The notes under the pieces: model-generated | The model's database searches: none | Told to the model about the DNA's origin: nothing | Seen by the model: only the letters and a program-made list of their open reading frames with translations | Made by a program: the position numbers and the translations under genes | Shown here: positions 11,428 through 23,343 of the stretch, in pieces | Layout: each line of letters starts with the position of its first letter | Numbering within the stretch: the first letter of the stretch is position 1 | Source: Epiperipatus broadwayi | Lineage: Eukaryota > Onychophora > Udeonychophora > Euonychophora > Peripatidae | Assembly: GCA_028023455.1 (NCBI GenBank) | Contig: JAQFVV010012669.1 | Span: 1,120,501 to 1,184,500 of the forward strand | DNA: 64,000 bases | Direction of reading: 5' to 3'

Positions 11428-14400
11428 GTACTATTTTTTTTTCTTTTTTATAATAAATGGATGTTGTTTTTGTTTATGTGCATGAGCAGAAAACACCCAA
11501 TAGCAATATTTTTTTTTGTTTATAAATTGCTAAGATGGTAAAGTAACATTTGAGCATTAAAATAAAAACTATCTGGCAGTCTTTTTCAGATAATTATCTG
11601 AAGACTGCTAATATATTGAAACTGTCATATATATTAAATAATGCATTAATAATAATTCCAACACAAATAATGCATTGCAAAAAGTGCATTTTGAGAAGTA
11701 TGATTTTTTTGTTTTATTTATAAAGATTCAATAGAAGCAATCTTATAGGAGTGAAAGAAGTTTTGGACATCTTGCATGCATTAGATTGCCAGTTAGAACA
11801 TTGTAGAATATTTCTGAAGATTTTATCTTATTATCGTCACTGAGAAATACTTTTAAAAACTCTCTGCTGTAATCCAAGCATTCTTAATTCCATTTGACAA
11901 TATTTTATCTACAAAGTGAGTCTATATTTTAGGGAATAAAGTCTTGAAGATCAAAACAGCCAACTCAGAAATATTTCACATCATCATATCTCAAGATATT
12001 TCAGCTCATCATACCTCAAGCTATAATTATTTATTTATGTAGATATAAAGGAAACTTTTTTTTTTTTTGCACCATTATTCCTAGTGTACAATATAATTCC
12101 ATCAAAATTGTATTTTTCTATTATAGTTTTATAACATGATAAATAGTAGCTGCTTATTTGGCCTATGTAATACAGATCCACGAGTGATATTTTCTTTTCT
12201 ATATACAGTTTTTAAGTTACTTATAAAATTCAAAGAGTTATTTGGTAAATTTTTTAATGTGCATGATTATATTTTTGATCATAAGTGCTTCTATAATTTT
12301 TATGGAACTTATTCTAACTATGGAAACATATAAGTATTATATTTAATAAAGAAACAGAATTGTCAATATGCAGATTTTTGATCTTATCCATCATATTGAA
12401 AGATGACATTAGTGTGAAAGATATATATATATTTATAATTGCTTTTCAATAAATTTTGCTATATTATAAAAAAAAAATAGATTCTCTGAATCCCAAAATT
12501 AAGCAATGTAGAAAAATTATCTTTATAGATACAGTATTTAAATGATAAAATCATGAATTTATATACATATTTGTTGTGCTTTGATTTTTTGAATTCACAA
12601 TGGTGATACCAAGCACGTGAGATCATTTATTAAATTAGAGATTATTTCTAGCCCAGAAATAAAATCTAAACCTCAGTTAAAGATTAAATTATCTGTTTTT
12701 TAATTAAACATAAATACATACTGCATACTTTTTGCTTCTCTTATCAAATACTAAAATTTATTGATTTTTTTTAGTTTTCTTTATTAATTTGCAAGGTTTT
12801 GAGCTCTTTGTATATAGTTTATTTTAGAGTTTAATGTAATCACATTTATATAAAATATTACCACAAAACAAAATAAGTGTTAGATATCCTGACATTTGTG
12901 AATATTAAATTTTCATTATCATTCTTATAATTGTTATCATACATATTTACATTTTAATTCAAGAAAATACAATTATATTCATTTTTATTTGTATATTTAA
13001 ATAAATATTAAAGGATATGTTTTTATTTCTGTTTTATTTTAATGATAAAACAAAATAAAGACAATAAATTAATTACTCCAAACATTTAATTAAACAAATT
13101 AACCAATCAAATCATTGACAATTTTTTAACATCATGCTAAAGTAATCAGTTTAGCAATATAAATATCTGGATTATAATAAAAGAACAATTTCTGTAATTA
13201 TTCTTCAGGTCCCAGTAAATGACCAAATGTAATTCATCAACTGAAGAAGAAAATCCATTAAATTGTTAATTAATTGAAGTTTAAAATATAATAATTTATC
13301 ATTGATATTACTGTTATATGATTAAGTGTTGAATATTAAAAGACTTTCTCATGATTATTTTAGACTTTAAAATTTGATTGGTCTTGAATTTGGTATTTAC
13401 ATATAAAGGTTTTGTCCATTATGTTAGAAAACATGAAACATTTGTTTTTGGTGAACTGATTGGCATGAAGTCAAAAGAGGTGTGTGTTCCTGATGATTTG
13501 GTTTTGTCTGGTTTATTTAAATATTATTTTCATTTTAATAATATGCATGTTTAGATTATACATTTATATGTATGTATTTGAGGAAGAGAGATATCAAGGA
13601 TAAGTTACAAACAAAGAAATTATAAAAGTTATTAGTAAATATCTTAATAGATTTAGAAATGGGGTAAATAGTTTTTAATTAATGAATGTCAATTCATGTG
13701 GTAAAAGCAAGAATAATTATGATTACTAAGATTATTTCAAAATAGCATATTATTTTCCACTTCATTTGATAATATGCATAAGAATTATATTCTCAATAAG
13801 ATTATCTGTCATCATAATTATCAACACTATATATCAGTGAATCCAGATGAGCTCAAAAGAACATAAAAAAAATGTATTAACAGAGTTTAAAAATGAATAA
13901 TAATACTGTTCAATATTCATCTCATTGTGTTTGATTTTTAACAATGTTAAAATATTTTAAAAGTATAGTGTAAAATCTATGTGATTTTCAACATTGTTAA
14001 AATATTTTAAAAGTAGAATGTAAAATCTATGAAAAGAAAGCTCAAGGAATAAATATTTATAGATTGTAATAATAAATTGATTAATTGTCAATTCATAAGC
14101 ACATAAAAAATAATATATGATTAGTGTCATTTTCTACTAAGATGATTGTGTTAAGAATTGGTCCAAAGCCTCTTTTAATATCTTTGTAAAAAATATATTG
14201 AACATTATAATCTATCATTTATAATTATTATGCTACATTATTTATATGCTTACAGTAGCATAATAGTATACACACATATATATATATATTAAGTTGTAAG
14301 ATATAATCTTTGCAAGAGTAACATAGTAAAGTCTTTTCAAGTATTAATGCCCAAATTATTATTATTATTATTTTGCCAACAAAATGATTAGCCTCTTCTA

Positions 14401-15007
14401 TAAGCTACTAGATCTTATGTATAATAATAAATTTAGACATTAATAACTTCTAAAAATGAAATCAATTTGTATTTTAAATATTTACAATATTTTGCATTGT
14501 TTTATTTCCCAAGGCAGTGTCAATATTTATTTTTAATAACTTTTTGAAATACCAAATCCACCATTATTTATATAATATGATTTGTTATAAGTTATGTGAT
14601 TTGATATTTATTCCAATCATATTTAATTCTAAGTTATCATTTCTATTAAATTTAATTAATTAATGATTTGGTCTTTCCCAGGATTATTAAAAATGAATAT
14701 TTAGTGCCTTTGCCATGCAGAATAAAATATCAAAATTACATTATTGTTATGAATATTTGAAGTACAATTAATTTTATTTTTACAAGTGTTGTTTGAATTT
14801 AGTACTATATATAAGATTTAGTAGCAAATAGAAGAAAATCCCCTTTTGTTGTCCAAAAAAAAAAAAAAAAATTATAATAACAATAATTTGGGTATTAATA
14901 CTTGCAAGGCTTTATGATTCTATTCCTGCAAAGATTATATATACAATTTGGTATTTATTTCAATTACATTTATTTGTAAGTTAGTATTTCTATATACATA
15001 TATATAA
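11428..15007. other. Intron sequence, first part of the 23.3-kb intron
   Basis: AT-rich intron. A small perfect-looking hairpin (gcagtctttttcagataatt... / ...ctgaagactgc) lies at about 11576-11609. A tandem duplication of about 51 bp is at 13932-14032 (both units contain aaaatattttaaaagta and gtaaaatctatg). No gene or further exon seen. Confidence 0.5.
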
Positions 15008-15998
15008 AGACTTGAACTCAGACTTTCAAGCTGTCTGTAATTATCCATTCTCATCTCATACAATCAATAGACATTACCTCATACATGTGAAAAGGATAAA
15101 TGATCTCCAATATTTCATGCTGAACCAGCACTCATCCATTGATCCAGATTACCATTTACCTCACATATATACAATTAGTGCTCAGTATATATTAAGATAG
15201 CAAATCTTTAAACTTTAATGGACAAGTTTCAATCTTCTCTAACTCTTTAGCCATCCATATCATTGAAATTCCAAGGATGGAACATTCAAAGCCTTTGTTG
15301 ATGTCAATATTATTATCATATCCATATTGACTTTAAATCATTCTGACCACTCACATATAGGACCTTAATATGCTCATTTCATTATACAGAAGAGAGATAG
15401 GCAAAATAAAGGCTGAATATGTAATATTTAAGTGCATGTATATTATCTATACTAAACGTAATGCAGATTTTCAAGCTCCCCATAGCTATCCACTCCATCT
15501 CATACAAGCAATAGCCATAACCAGCATACATGTGAAAAAGGTAAATGATCTCCAATATATTTTGTGCTGAATCAGCATTCATCAATTGGGCCAGATACCA
15601 TCTCCCACACATACATACAATCAGTGCTCAGTTTATATTAAGATAGCAAATCTTCAAACTTTAATGCATATACTTTAATCTTCTCCATCTCTTCAGCCAT
15701 CCATAGAGTGTTCCATTCTCAGATTTTCAATGATATTGATGACTAAAGAGTTGAAGGATGGAGAAGATTGAAGCTTGTCTATTGAAGTTTGAAGATGTGC
15801 TATCTTAATGTAAACTGAGTTCTGATTGTATATATGTGTGGGAGATGGTATTCTGGGCCAACTGATGAGTGCTGGTTCAGTACAAAATACATATATTGAG
15901 ATCATTTTATATTCTTCACATGCATGTGGTCCTGTGTATCCATTGCATGAGATGGAATGAATAGCTATAAAGAGCTTGAAAGTCTGAGTTCAAGTCCT
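15008..15998. repeat. Three-unit inverted/direct repeat (family P2)
   Basis: Unit 1 (about 15008-15300) and unit 2 (about 15455-15740) are diverged direct copies: gactttcaagct, gtgaaaa(a)ggtaaatgatc, gctcagt.tatattaagatag. Unit 3 (about 15741-15998) is the inverse: ggatggagaagattg, ctatcttaatgtaaactgag, aaagtctgagttcaagtc. Units 2 and 3 form a palindrome with about 250-bp arms; unit 1 is a second left arm. This fits a fold-back or MITE-like element plus a partial duplicate. No credible coding capacity. Confidence 0.7.
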
Positions 15999-16304
15999 TC
16001 TAATTATATGAAGTTTAGTATAGAAAACATACATATATGTATTTATAATGAATAGATAAACCAGTATTGAATTAGGTGTAAAGAATTTAGGAGAGATGTT
16101 ATTTTCAATCATTATGCATGAAACATTCATTATCATTTCTGCACTATGTGAAAAAATTATCAGCACTCAAAGCACTTAATAGTTCATTGACATGTATATA
16201 TTTTGCAGAGTGATTTGTTAATTTTATCATGTAGTATGATAATCATAGCCATAATGGATATTTTATTGCACAATGATTAAATCTGATATGTCTCTTGATT
16301 TCTT

Positions 16305-16985
16305 TATATGTAATAATATTTATGAAAATAATAATCTTCAAATGTGCATATTATAAGAATCCTTTTCAAATCAGACTTTCTAAAATCATTTTAAAAAAAC
16401 TTGGAAACAACACCTTTTATATTGAAGTATAGATAGACCAGATGAAAATTAATCATTGATATTTCTTAGGAATGAAATCCTACATTAGCAGTGAGCTTAG
16501 CCAAACCTTATTCTAACCAATTCATAGTTTTAAATAATTAAAATATAGACTCAAACAATTTTAATAATCCCATAAATATTCTGCATTGAGAGTTTATAAT
16601 AGTATTTATGAAGTAATAATCTTCAAATATGCAAACTATAAGAATTCTTTATGGATCATACTTTTTAGAGTCATTTTTGATAAATTTGCAGTCAATCATC
16701 TCTTATCAAATGAAAAATTTAAGCTTTGTTAAGATTACCAGTAATGTAATGTTCCTCCCTGTAGAGTATCAATGATTGCTCAATGCTCCTGTAAGATGTT
16801 GGAAACTAGATGAAAATTGATTTCATTTTTCATTTGATTAGTGAATTAAATTTATATGAGAAAGTGATATTTTCTAGCTTATTTAAAATGGTTCTAGAAA
16901 TTCTGACTTGTAAAGGATTCTTATAATAAGCACATTTGAAGATATTATTATTTTATAAAAATTATATTTTCTCAGCATTATGGAT
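16305..16985. repeat. Palindromic repeat with three copies of one arm
   Basis: The arm near 16310-16395 (aataatcttcaaatgtgcat, ataagaatcctttt, tcagactttctaaaatcat) is repeated directly near 16603-16685 and in inverted form at 16900-16985 (ttctgacttgtaaaggattc, aagcacatttgaagatatta). This fits a fold-back element whose left arm was duplicated. Confidence 0.6.
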
Positions 16986-18723
16986 TTAATAATTGTATAG
17001 CTGTTGCTAGTTTACAGAATTGTTAAAATTAATAGAATGTATAAGTACATGTGTGTATATGAACTTTTAGGATATATCTGCAACATCTTTGAACTTTCTC
17101 TACTGTCTAACCATTGGCTTATGTAATCCAAGCACATATGTACATGGAAGAATTGAAAATACATGTTAACATCTTTTACCTATGAAAATCTACATTTTAA
17201 TATAAAAAAGGGTTCATTAAAGTTTTTTATGTAGTTCTATTTATTAAAAATAGTAAATTGTATAGAGAGATTTGCAAGCAATGAAAATTATATCTGATGA
17301 TGGTCAAGTCTTTTTCAAGTAGATCCTTACATACACACATATTTATAATGTAATTTATGAATAGATTGAAAAAATGTGTAGATTTTCTTCAACTATCATG
17401 ATGTAGAAAAAACTTAATCCAGTGCAATATTTGAATTTTAGAACAACTAGTTTAACTTTGATGAAGTGAAATATGCAAACAGAATATTTTCAATTAAAAA
17501 AATAAATTTTAAAGATAGAATAATGAGAAATGCTATGCTGAAAGATATTTAGAAAAAGGGAAAAAATAATTAATACTTATTTCATTGGTCTTGAAAAAGT
17601 ATTTGACAAAATAAACTGAGTGTTTGTTTTTTTTAGACATTTTAAAAAGTATAAATTGAAAATGAAGAAAATCAATGTGAAATTTTTAAACTTAAATGAA
17701 CTAAAAATGATGTGAATAAAAATAGATAACAGAATTCTACAGCATTGATATATAATACTTGTAGTGATACATGTCCATGTGCTGGCTATATTGGCATAAT
17801 GCCTCCTAATTTCAAAGTCGTCCATATTATAGATAAAAAATGAATCCACCATATTTGCCTGCTATCCAAGATCTTATATAAATAGCAGATTAAAATAATC
17901 TTGGCTGATTTTATATTTGCCCTTATAATTGTTCCAATTTACTATCTATATAAAATCTTGGATAGTAAACCAAAAGTTTTGGGCTATGGATATCTTCGAT
18001 ATTAGAGATTATTGTGTTAATATAACTAGCCCTTAAAGATTTATCACTCCAATGAAAAAATAAATAAATATGAACAAGATATGTATGATGTGGTATATTT
18101 AGTTAAAAGAGATTTAAATTAATGTTAAAATGGAATTTTTTAAGTTGTTTTTTTTTTTTTTTTAAATTGCTATATTTCCATTATTTCAAAGCTTTATTTT
18201 CATTCTATAAAAATGATACAATATATGTAGAAAATGACTGCCTTAATTAAATTTATAAAAAATATAGTATAGTAGATGAAGCAATAACTTATTGTACACA
18301 TTTTAGAATGTTTCTAATGAAATCAACAAGCCATTCAATATTTATATTTTCAAAAAAACAAAAATCATAGTATCAAAATCAAAAGAGCCAAATGATAAAT
18401 ATTATGATTTTTCAAATGAATGTTAATACAGATTATAAATACATATTTATATATAAAATGATTGTGTACTGTTTTAATCTCCATGTTCATGAAAAGAATG
18501 TCATTTATCTAATGGAATTGAACCTATAGTTTATCTTTCAAACTTGTATATAGAATATAAATCAATAGGTTTTGCAATCAGCTGAGGAATGATGTTATAA
18601 TTCTTGAAATATACCCTACAGATGCTGATTGGCTGTTTACTTTAATGTGATATCTCAAAGTTAATAAGAGTTTGTTACATGCGAATTTATTGGCTGATGA
18701 GATTTTATTAATAATTAAGTTAT
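16986..18723. other. Intron sequence with one hairpin
   Basis: AT-rich intron. At 17862-17965, ctatccaagatcttatata is repeated in inverted form as tatataaaatcttggatag, giving a roughly 100-bp fold-back. Nothing coding was recognised. Confidence 0.45.
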
Positions 18724-18735
18724 ATTAAAGTGTAT
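18724..18735. repeat. Target-site duplication of LINE-1 copy, left
   Basis: ATTAAAGTGTAT here recurs exactly at 22031-22042, directly after the LINE's GAT-repeat tail. A 12-bp duplication is typical of target-primed insertion. Confidence 0.85.
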
Positions 18736-21700
18736 GGCTGCAGAAAGGAGTTTGCTATTAACTGAAAGGAGACCCTTTGATTCCTCTTGGAGGCCTTAAA
18801 GGAACCGAGCAGGGCAAATTCCTAATGTCCACTCCATACGTTCTTGTCGTTGCAGCTGTTATTACTATATGTTTATTCATATAGTATACGAACATGGATG
18901 GGCTGCTCACCAACATGCATTAGCCAGCGTGGTGAGTTTATTGGCTTTTTACCTCTGAGTTTAAGATCAAGAAACACCATGGTCTTTCTTCTCAGTGCCT
19001 GATAAGGCAGAATGAATGTTTGTGTAAATGATAAAGATTTTTCCCAATTATACAATTATGACAGACAAAAATAAAGCATGGCCCTTAATCCCAGGAGGCT
19101 GTAAAGTCACCAACCAAGGCAGCGGTTGGTGGCCGAAGGCGGAGGGTGCTAAGAATATCCTGGAGGCGGACCCAGGGCTGCCATTTGATGACGACTTTAT
19201 TTAGGTACTTACAACTGCAGATCACTTTCAAGTGAAGGAAGATTGCAAGAATTAGAAGAAGAACTCTCTTATATTAAATGGGATATTATTGGACTTCTTG
19301 TGAAGTTAGAAGAAAAGGTGAAGAGACAATTGATTTAAAAAGTGGACATATGCTCTATTATAAAGGCACAAATATTGGAAATACAAGTGGAGTAGGATTC
19401 ATTATAAATAAAAAGTGGAAGAACAATATTGTGGAGATTGATGGTGTATCAGACAGAGTGGCAAGATTAGTTATACAACTTAATAGCAGATATCAAATGC
19501 AGATAATTCAGGTTTATGCCCCAACAAGTTCTCACAGTGATGAAGTAGTAGAAGATTTTTATATGGATGTACAAAAGGCTTTTGATCAGAGTAAACAACA
19601 TTTTAAAATTGTTATGGGAGATTTTAATGCTAGAATTGGTAAACAAATGAAAGATGAAAGTGTTGTAGGTAATTTTGGTTATGGTAATAGAAATGAGAGA
19701 GGACATAGACTTGTGGAGTTTGCAGAGAAGGAAAAACTTTATATTATGAATTCTTTTTTTGAGAAAAATGTTAGAAGGAAATGGACATGGAAGCATCCAA
19801 ATGAAGGTACAGCAGAATTGGATTATATTTTGACTAACAGGAAATACATATTTCAAGATTGTAATGTTCTTAATAAATTTAACACAGGAAGTGATCATCG
19901 ATTAGTAAGGGGTAAGATACATGTTAATGTAAAACTAGAGAGACAAAAATTATTAAGAAAAACTATATTTACAGTTGATATTCCTAATCTTCAGAAACAT
20001 TCTAATGAATTTAAATTAGAACTTACAAATCGGTTTCAAGTATTAGTAGATTTTGAACATGATTCAGATTTGAATGAAATTAATATGAAAATAACTGATA
20101 CACTTTTAAAAACTGCAACAAAGATAGCTGGTAGAAAAAAGCAGCAATTGACTAATAAAATTTCTACTGAGACTAGAGAACTTATGAAGAAAAGAAGGAA
20201 TATGAAGATATGCAAGAATGATGCATTAAAAAGAATTGAATATCTCGAATTTTGTAAAATGGTGCGGAAAAGAGTTGAAAATGATATAAGAAAGTATAAC
20301 TGTGAACTAGCAAGAAAAGCTGTAGAAGAAAATAAAAGTCTTAAGAATGTAAAACAACATTTTGGTATTGGTAGGAAATTTATATCTGCAATAAGGAAAA
20401 AAGATGGAATTATTACTAAAAAGAGGGATGACATTATGAAATTGGTAGAAGATTTTTATCAAGAATTATATAGTAATAAAGAACAAGTACCTCCTATATC
20501 TATTACATCTTCCGAATTGCCCAGAATTTTAAATGAAGAAGTGAGAAATGCAATTAAATGTATGAAAAAGGAAAGGCTCCAGGTAATGATGGAATTATAA
20601 TTGATATATTAAAAGAAGCAGGTGAAGAAACAGAAAAAATATTAGCAAAGTTATATACCAAATGTCTAAATGATAAAGATGTACCGGATGATTGGAAGAA
20701 TGCAGTAATAATATTAATATTTAAAAAAGGTGATAAAGAAGATATTAGAAATTACAGACCTATCAGCCTTTTATCAGTTTTATATAAAATTTTTACCAAG
20801 ATAATTACAACTTGTCTACAGAGAACCTTGGATTTTCACCAACCAAGAGAACAAGCTGGATTTAAAAGTGGTTTTAGTACAGTAGATCATATTCAAGTAT
20901 TGAGAGAAGTTATAGAAAGGACAAATGAATATGAGTTGTCATTATGTTTTGGATTTGTAGATTATGAAAAGGCATTTGATTCTATAAACATTTTTTCAGT
21001 GATTAAATGATTGGATCATCAAGGTATAGATCCAGGATATTGTCATATTTTAAAGAATATTTATAAAAATGCAACAGCAACAATTAGATTACATAATGAT
21101 ACTGGGAAAGTCAACATTGAGAAAGGTGTAAGACAAGGTGACTCCATATCTCCAAAACTTTTTACAGCAGTGCTGCAAGAAGTATTTTGTGGATTAAAAT
21201 GGGAAACTAAAGGAGTGAAAGTAAATGGAGATTATTTAAGTCATTTAGATTTCGCAGATGATGTAGTTGTTTTTGCAAATAATGCTTCCGAGCTGCAGGA
21301 AATGTTGCAGGAGTTATCAGATGAAAGGGAAAGTAGGACTAAAGATAAATGTTAAAAAGACTAAAGTAATGTTTAATCGATTTGCTCCAAATATGAAAAT
21401 AAAGATTGATTATGATGAATTAGAAGAAGTTAAGAGTTACAAATACCTTGGTCAGATTATTAATACAGATGGAAACATAATAGAGGAAATTAATCATAGA
21501 ATTAAACTTGGTTGGAGTGCTTTTGGTAGAAATAACTTGATATTAAAAGGAAATATGCCTATGTGTTTGAAAAGAAAGGTTTTTAACAAATGTGTTTTAC
21601 CAGTTCTTACTTATGGATCTGAGACTTGGACACTTAATAGAAGATCAATACAGAGACTTCAGACCACTCAAAGAAGTATGGAGAGATGTATGTTGGGAGT

Positions 21701-22030
21701 AACAAGAAGAGATCGAAAACGCAATGTATGGGTAAGAGAACAAACAGGTGTTACTGACCTCATTGAAAAAATTAAAAGATTGAAGTGGAGTTGGGCTGGA
21801 CATATTGCTAGAAGAGATGATAATAGATGGACAATTGAAATTTTAAACTGGATTCCAAGAGATTGTAAAAGACCCAGAAGGAGACCACATGTAAGATGGA
21901 TGGATGAAATAAGAAAATGTGTAGGGGTGATGTGGAGAAGAGAAGCTAAAGATCGGAGAAGATGGATTAATCTTGGAGAGACCTTCATCCTGCAGTGGAT
22001 TGATAATGGTTGATAATGATGATGATGATG
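18736..22030 (+). mobile_element. RTE-like non-LTR retrotransposon, copy 1 (full length at the 5' end, defective)
   Basis: Bounded by the 12-bp target duplication. It starts with a leader of several hundred bp shared with copy 3 (aactgaaaggagaccc to the gene start), then encodes an AP-type endonuclease followed by a reverse transcriptase. It ends in GAT trinucleotide repeats instead of poly(A), as in many RTE-type elements. The copy is inactive because its reading frame is broken several times. It lies in sense orientation in a WASHC5 intron and shares diagnostic residues with copy 3 (DESVVGNFGYG) rather than copy 2 (DEIAVGNFGYG). Confidence 0.93.
19187..22013 (+). pseudogene. RTE-like ORF (endonuclease + reverse transcriptase), broken
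   Basis: Endonuclease motifs are visible: QVYAPTSSHSDE, MGDFNARIG, LDYILTNRK, TGSDHRLV. RT motifs follow: NYRPISLLSVLYKIFTKII, FVDYEKAFDSI, GVRQGDSISPKLF and the catalytic DFADDVVVF. The C-terminal WAGHIARRDDNRW region is typical of RTE relatives. Compared with the sister copies it has a 2-nt deletion near 19197, a 2-nt insertion near 19292, a 1-nt loss near 20570, a TGA at 21008-21010 and a 2-nt deletion near 21328. Open pieces are 19278-20600, 20558-21010, 21011-21355 and 21267-22013. It cannot make a full protein. Confidence 0.92.
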
Positions 22031-22042
22031 ATTAAAGTGTAT
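22031..22042. repeat. Target-site duplication of LINE-1 copy, right
   Basis: Exact repeat of the 12 bp at 18724-18735. Confidence 0.85.
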
Positions 22043-22136
22043 ATGTGTAAATGTAGTCATTGTATAAACAATGTAGATTTTCTATTTATTTATCATATGA
22101 TTGATAGCTCAAAAATCAAGTAAATATACCAATTCT

Positions 22137-22480
22137 TAAACAGGCAAAACTCCATACAGTAGTGCCACCCTGTGCCAACCAGAGTAATTAATGGATACGA
22201 GAAGGCTTGTGCATAAAATCCCCATCTAGTGCCTATTCATCCAATATCCCCCAGACTAATTTCTGGCTTGTAGCCTTCATCAGTGACAGAAACTAGTCTA
22301 GGGATATTAAATGAGTAGGCACTAGATGGGGATTTTATGCACAAGCCTTCTGGCATCCATTGATTACTCTGGTTGGCACAGGGTGGCACTACTGTATGGA
22401 GAGTTTTGCCTGTTTAATAATAGTTATGTGCTAGCATAAGAGATGATGATCTTGTGGTGATTAGTGGTTTATAGCAATTC
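22137..22480. mobile_element. Palindromic repeat family P1, copy 2 (best preserved)
   Basis: 22137-22415 is an almost complete palindrome. The arms of about 128 bp start aaacaggcaaaactccatac and end ...gagttttgcctgttta; each holds ggcttgtgcataaaatcccc. The short centre contains ttcatcagtgacagaaac. To its right, about 65 bp (gctagcataagagatgatga to gtggtttata) is shared with copies 1, 3 and 4, so the repeat unit extends beyond the palindrome on one side only. Non-coding. Confidence 0.8.
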
Positions 22481-23166
22481 TATTTAATTGAATTGATTTT
22501 TTTTTATAATAAAACATTTACTAATTCTAATTAAATGTCTATATTAGTTTATATAAAATAATGTGCATTTTGTACATATTGTACATGTAAATAGTTAATG
22601 TAATTATTTTCTTTTAGAAATATTTTGATTTTTTAAAAGTCATTTATTTGTTTTTCAGCTTTGTTTCTATCCTATTTTTTATTTATTCTGCTATATTTTA
22701 ATTATTTATTATGAATATCAAATTATGTAATAATTTTAAAATAAAGCTTTCCATTATGCTGATTTTGTAATAAATAAATATATCAAATAATAAATTATTC
22801 ATTTAAGTTTAATCGATTTAATAGTTATTATCAAACCATTTGAATTATCTTTTCTGTTATTGTATATTATCTCTTCAGAAATACATTTTTTTTTTAATAT
22901 TTCAGAGTTATATTAATAAAATTCAAAATTAATATTTATATAACAATATTATAATCAACAATATTATCAATCAATAAAATACAATCAAATATAAATCCAT
23001 AGAATGGTCTTTATAAACAGAATACACATTTTACAATTATTGATTGTTGATACTTGTAAATATGTAGTTATATAGCATGTTTATATATTGTATTTAAGAT
23101 TTTATTTTATATGAAGGAAATATATGTTTAATAAAATCATATTGAAAAAAATATGTATTGTTGATT
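22481..23166. other. AT-rich intron, nothing seen
   Basis: AT-rich spacer between two P1 repeat copies; no coding or structural feature recognised. Confidence 0.5.
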
Positions 23167-23318
23167 TAAACAGGCATAACTCACTATACGTATTGCCACA
23201 CACAGCAAGCTAGAGTAATCAATGGATGCCAGAAGGCTTGTGCATACATATAGTGAGTTTTGCCTGTTTAATAACAGTTACAAGCAAGCATAAGAAATGG
23301 TAATCATGAGATGTTTAT
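23167..23318. mobile_element. Palindromic repeat family P1, copy 3 (internally deleted)
   Basis: Only about 104 bp of palindrome remain (taaacaggcataactcacta ... tagtgagttttgcctgttta), with gccagaaggcttgtgcata inside. The usual tail follows (gcaagcataagaaatggtaatcatgagatg). The shortened arm with intact ends and tail looks like an internally deleted derivative. Confidence 0.75.
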
Positions 23319-23343
23319 TGTTGATATATATATATATATTGTA

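Noticed and set aside
19467-20434. Minus-strand frames of 130-143 codons across LINE copy 1
   Set aside because: Shadows of the sense LINE gene; the same shadows recur in copies 2 and 3.
21668-22060. Minus-strand frame beginning with a histidine run at the LINE 3' end
   Set aside because: The histidines are the antisense reading of the GAT-repeat tail.
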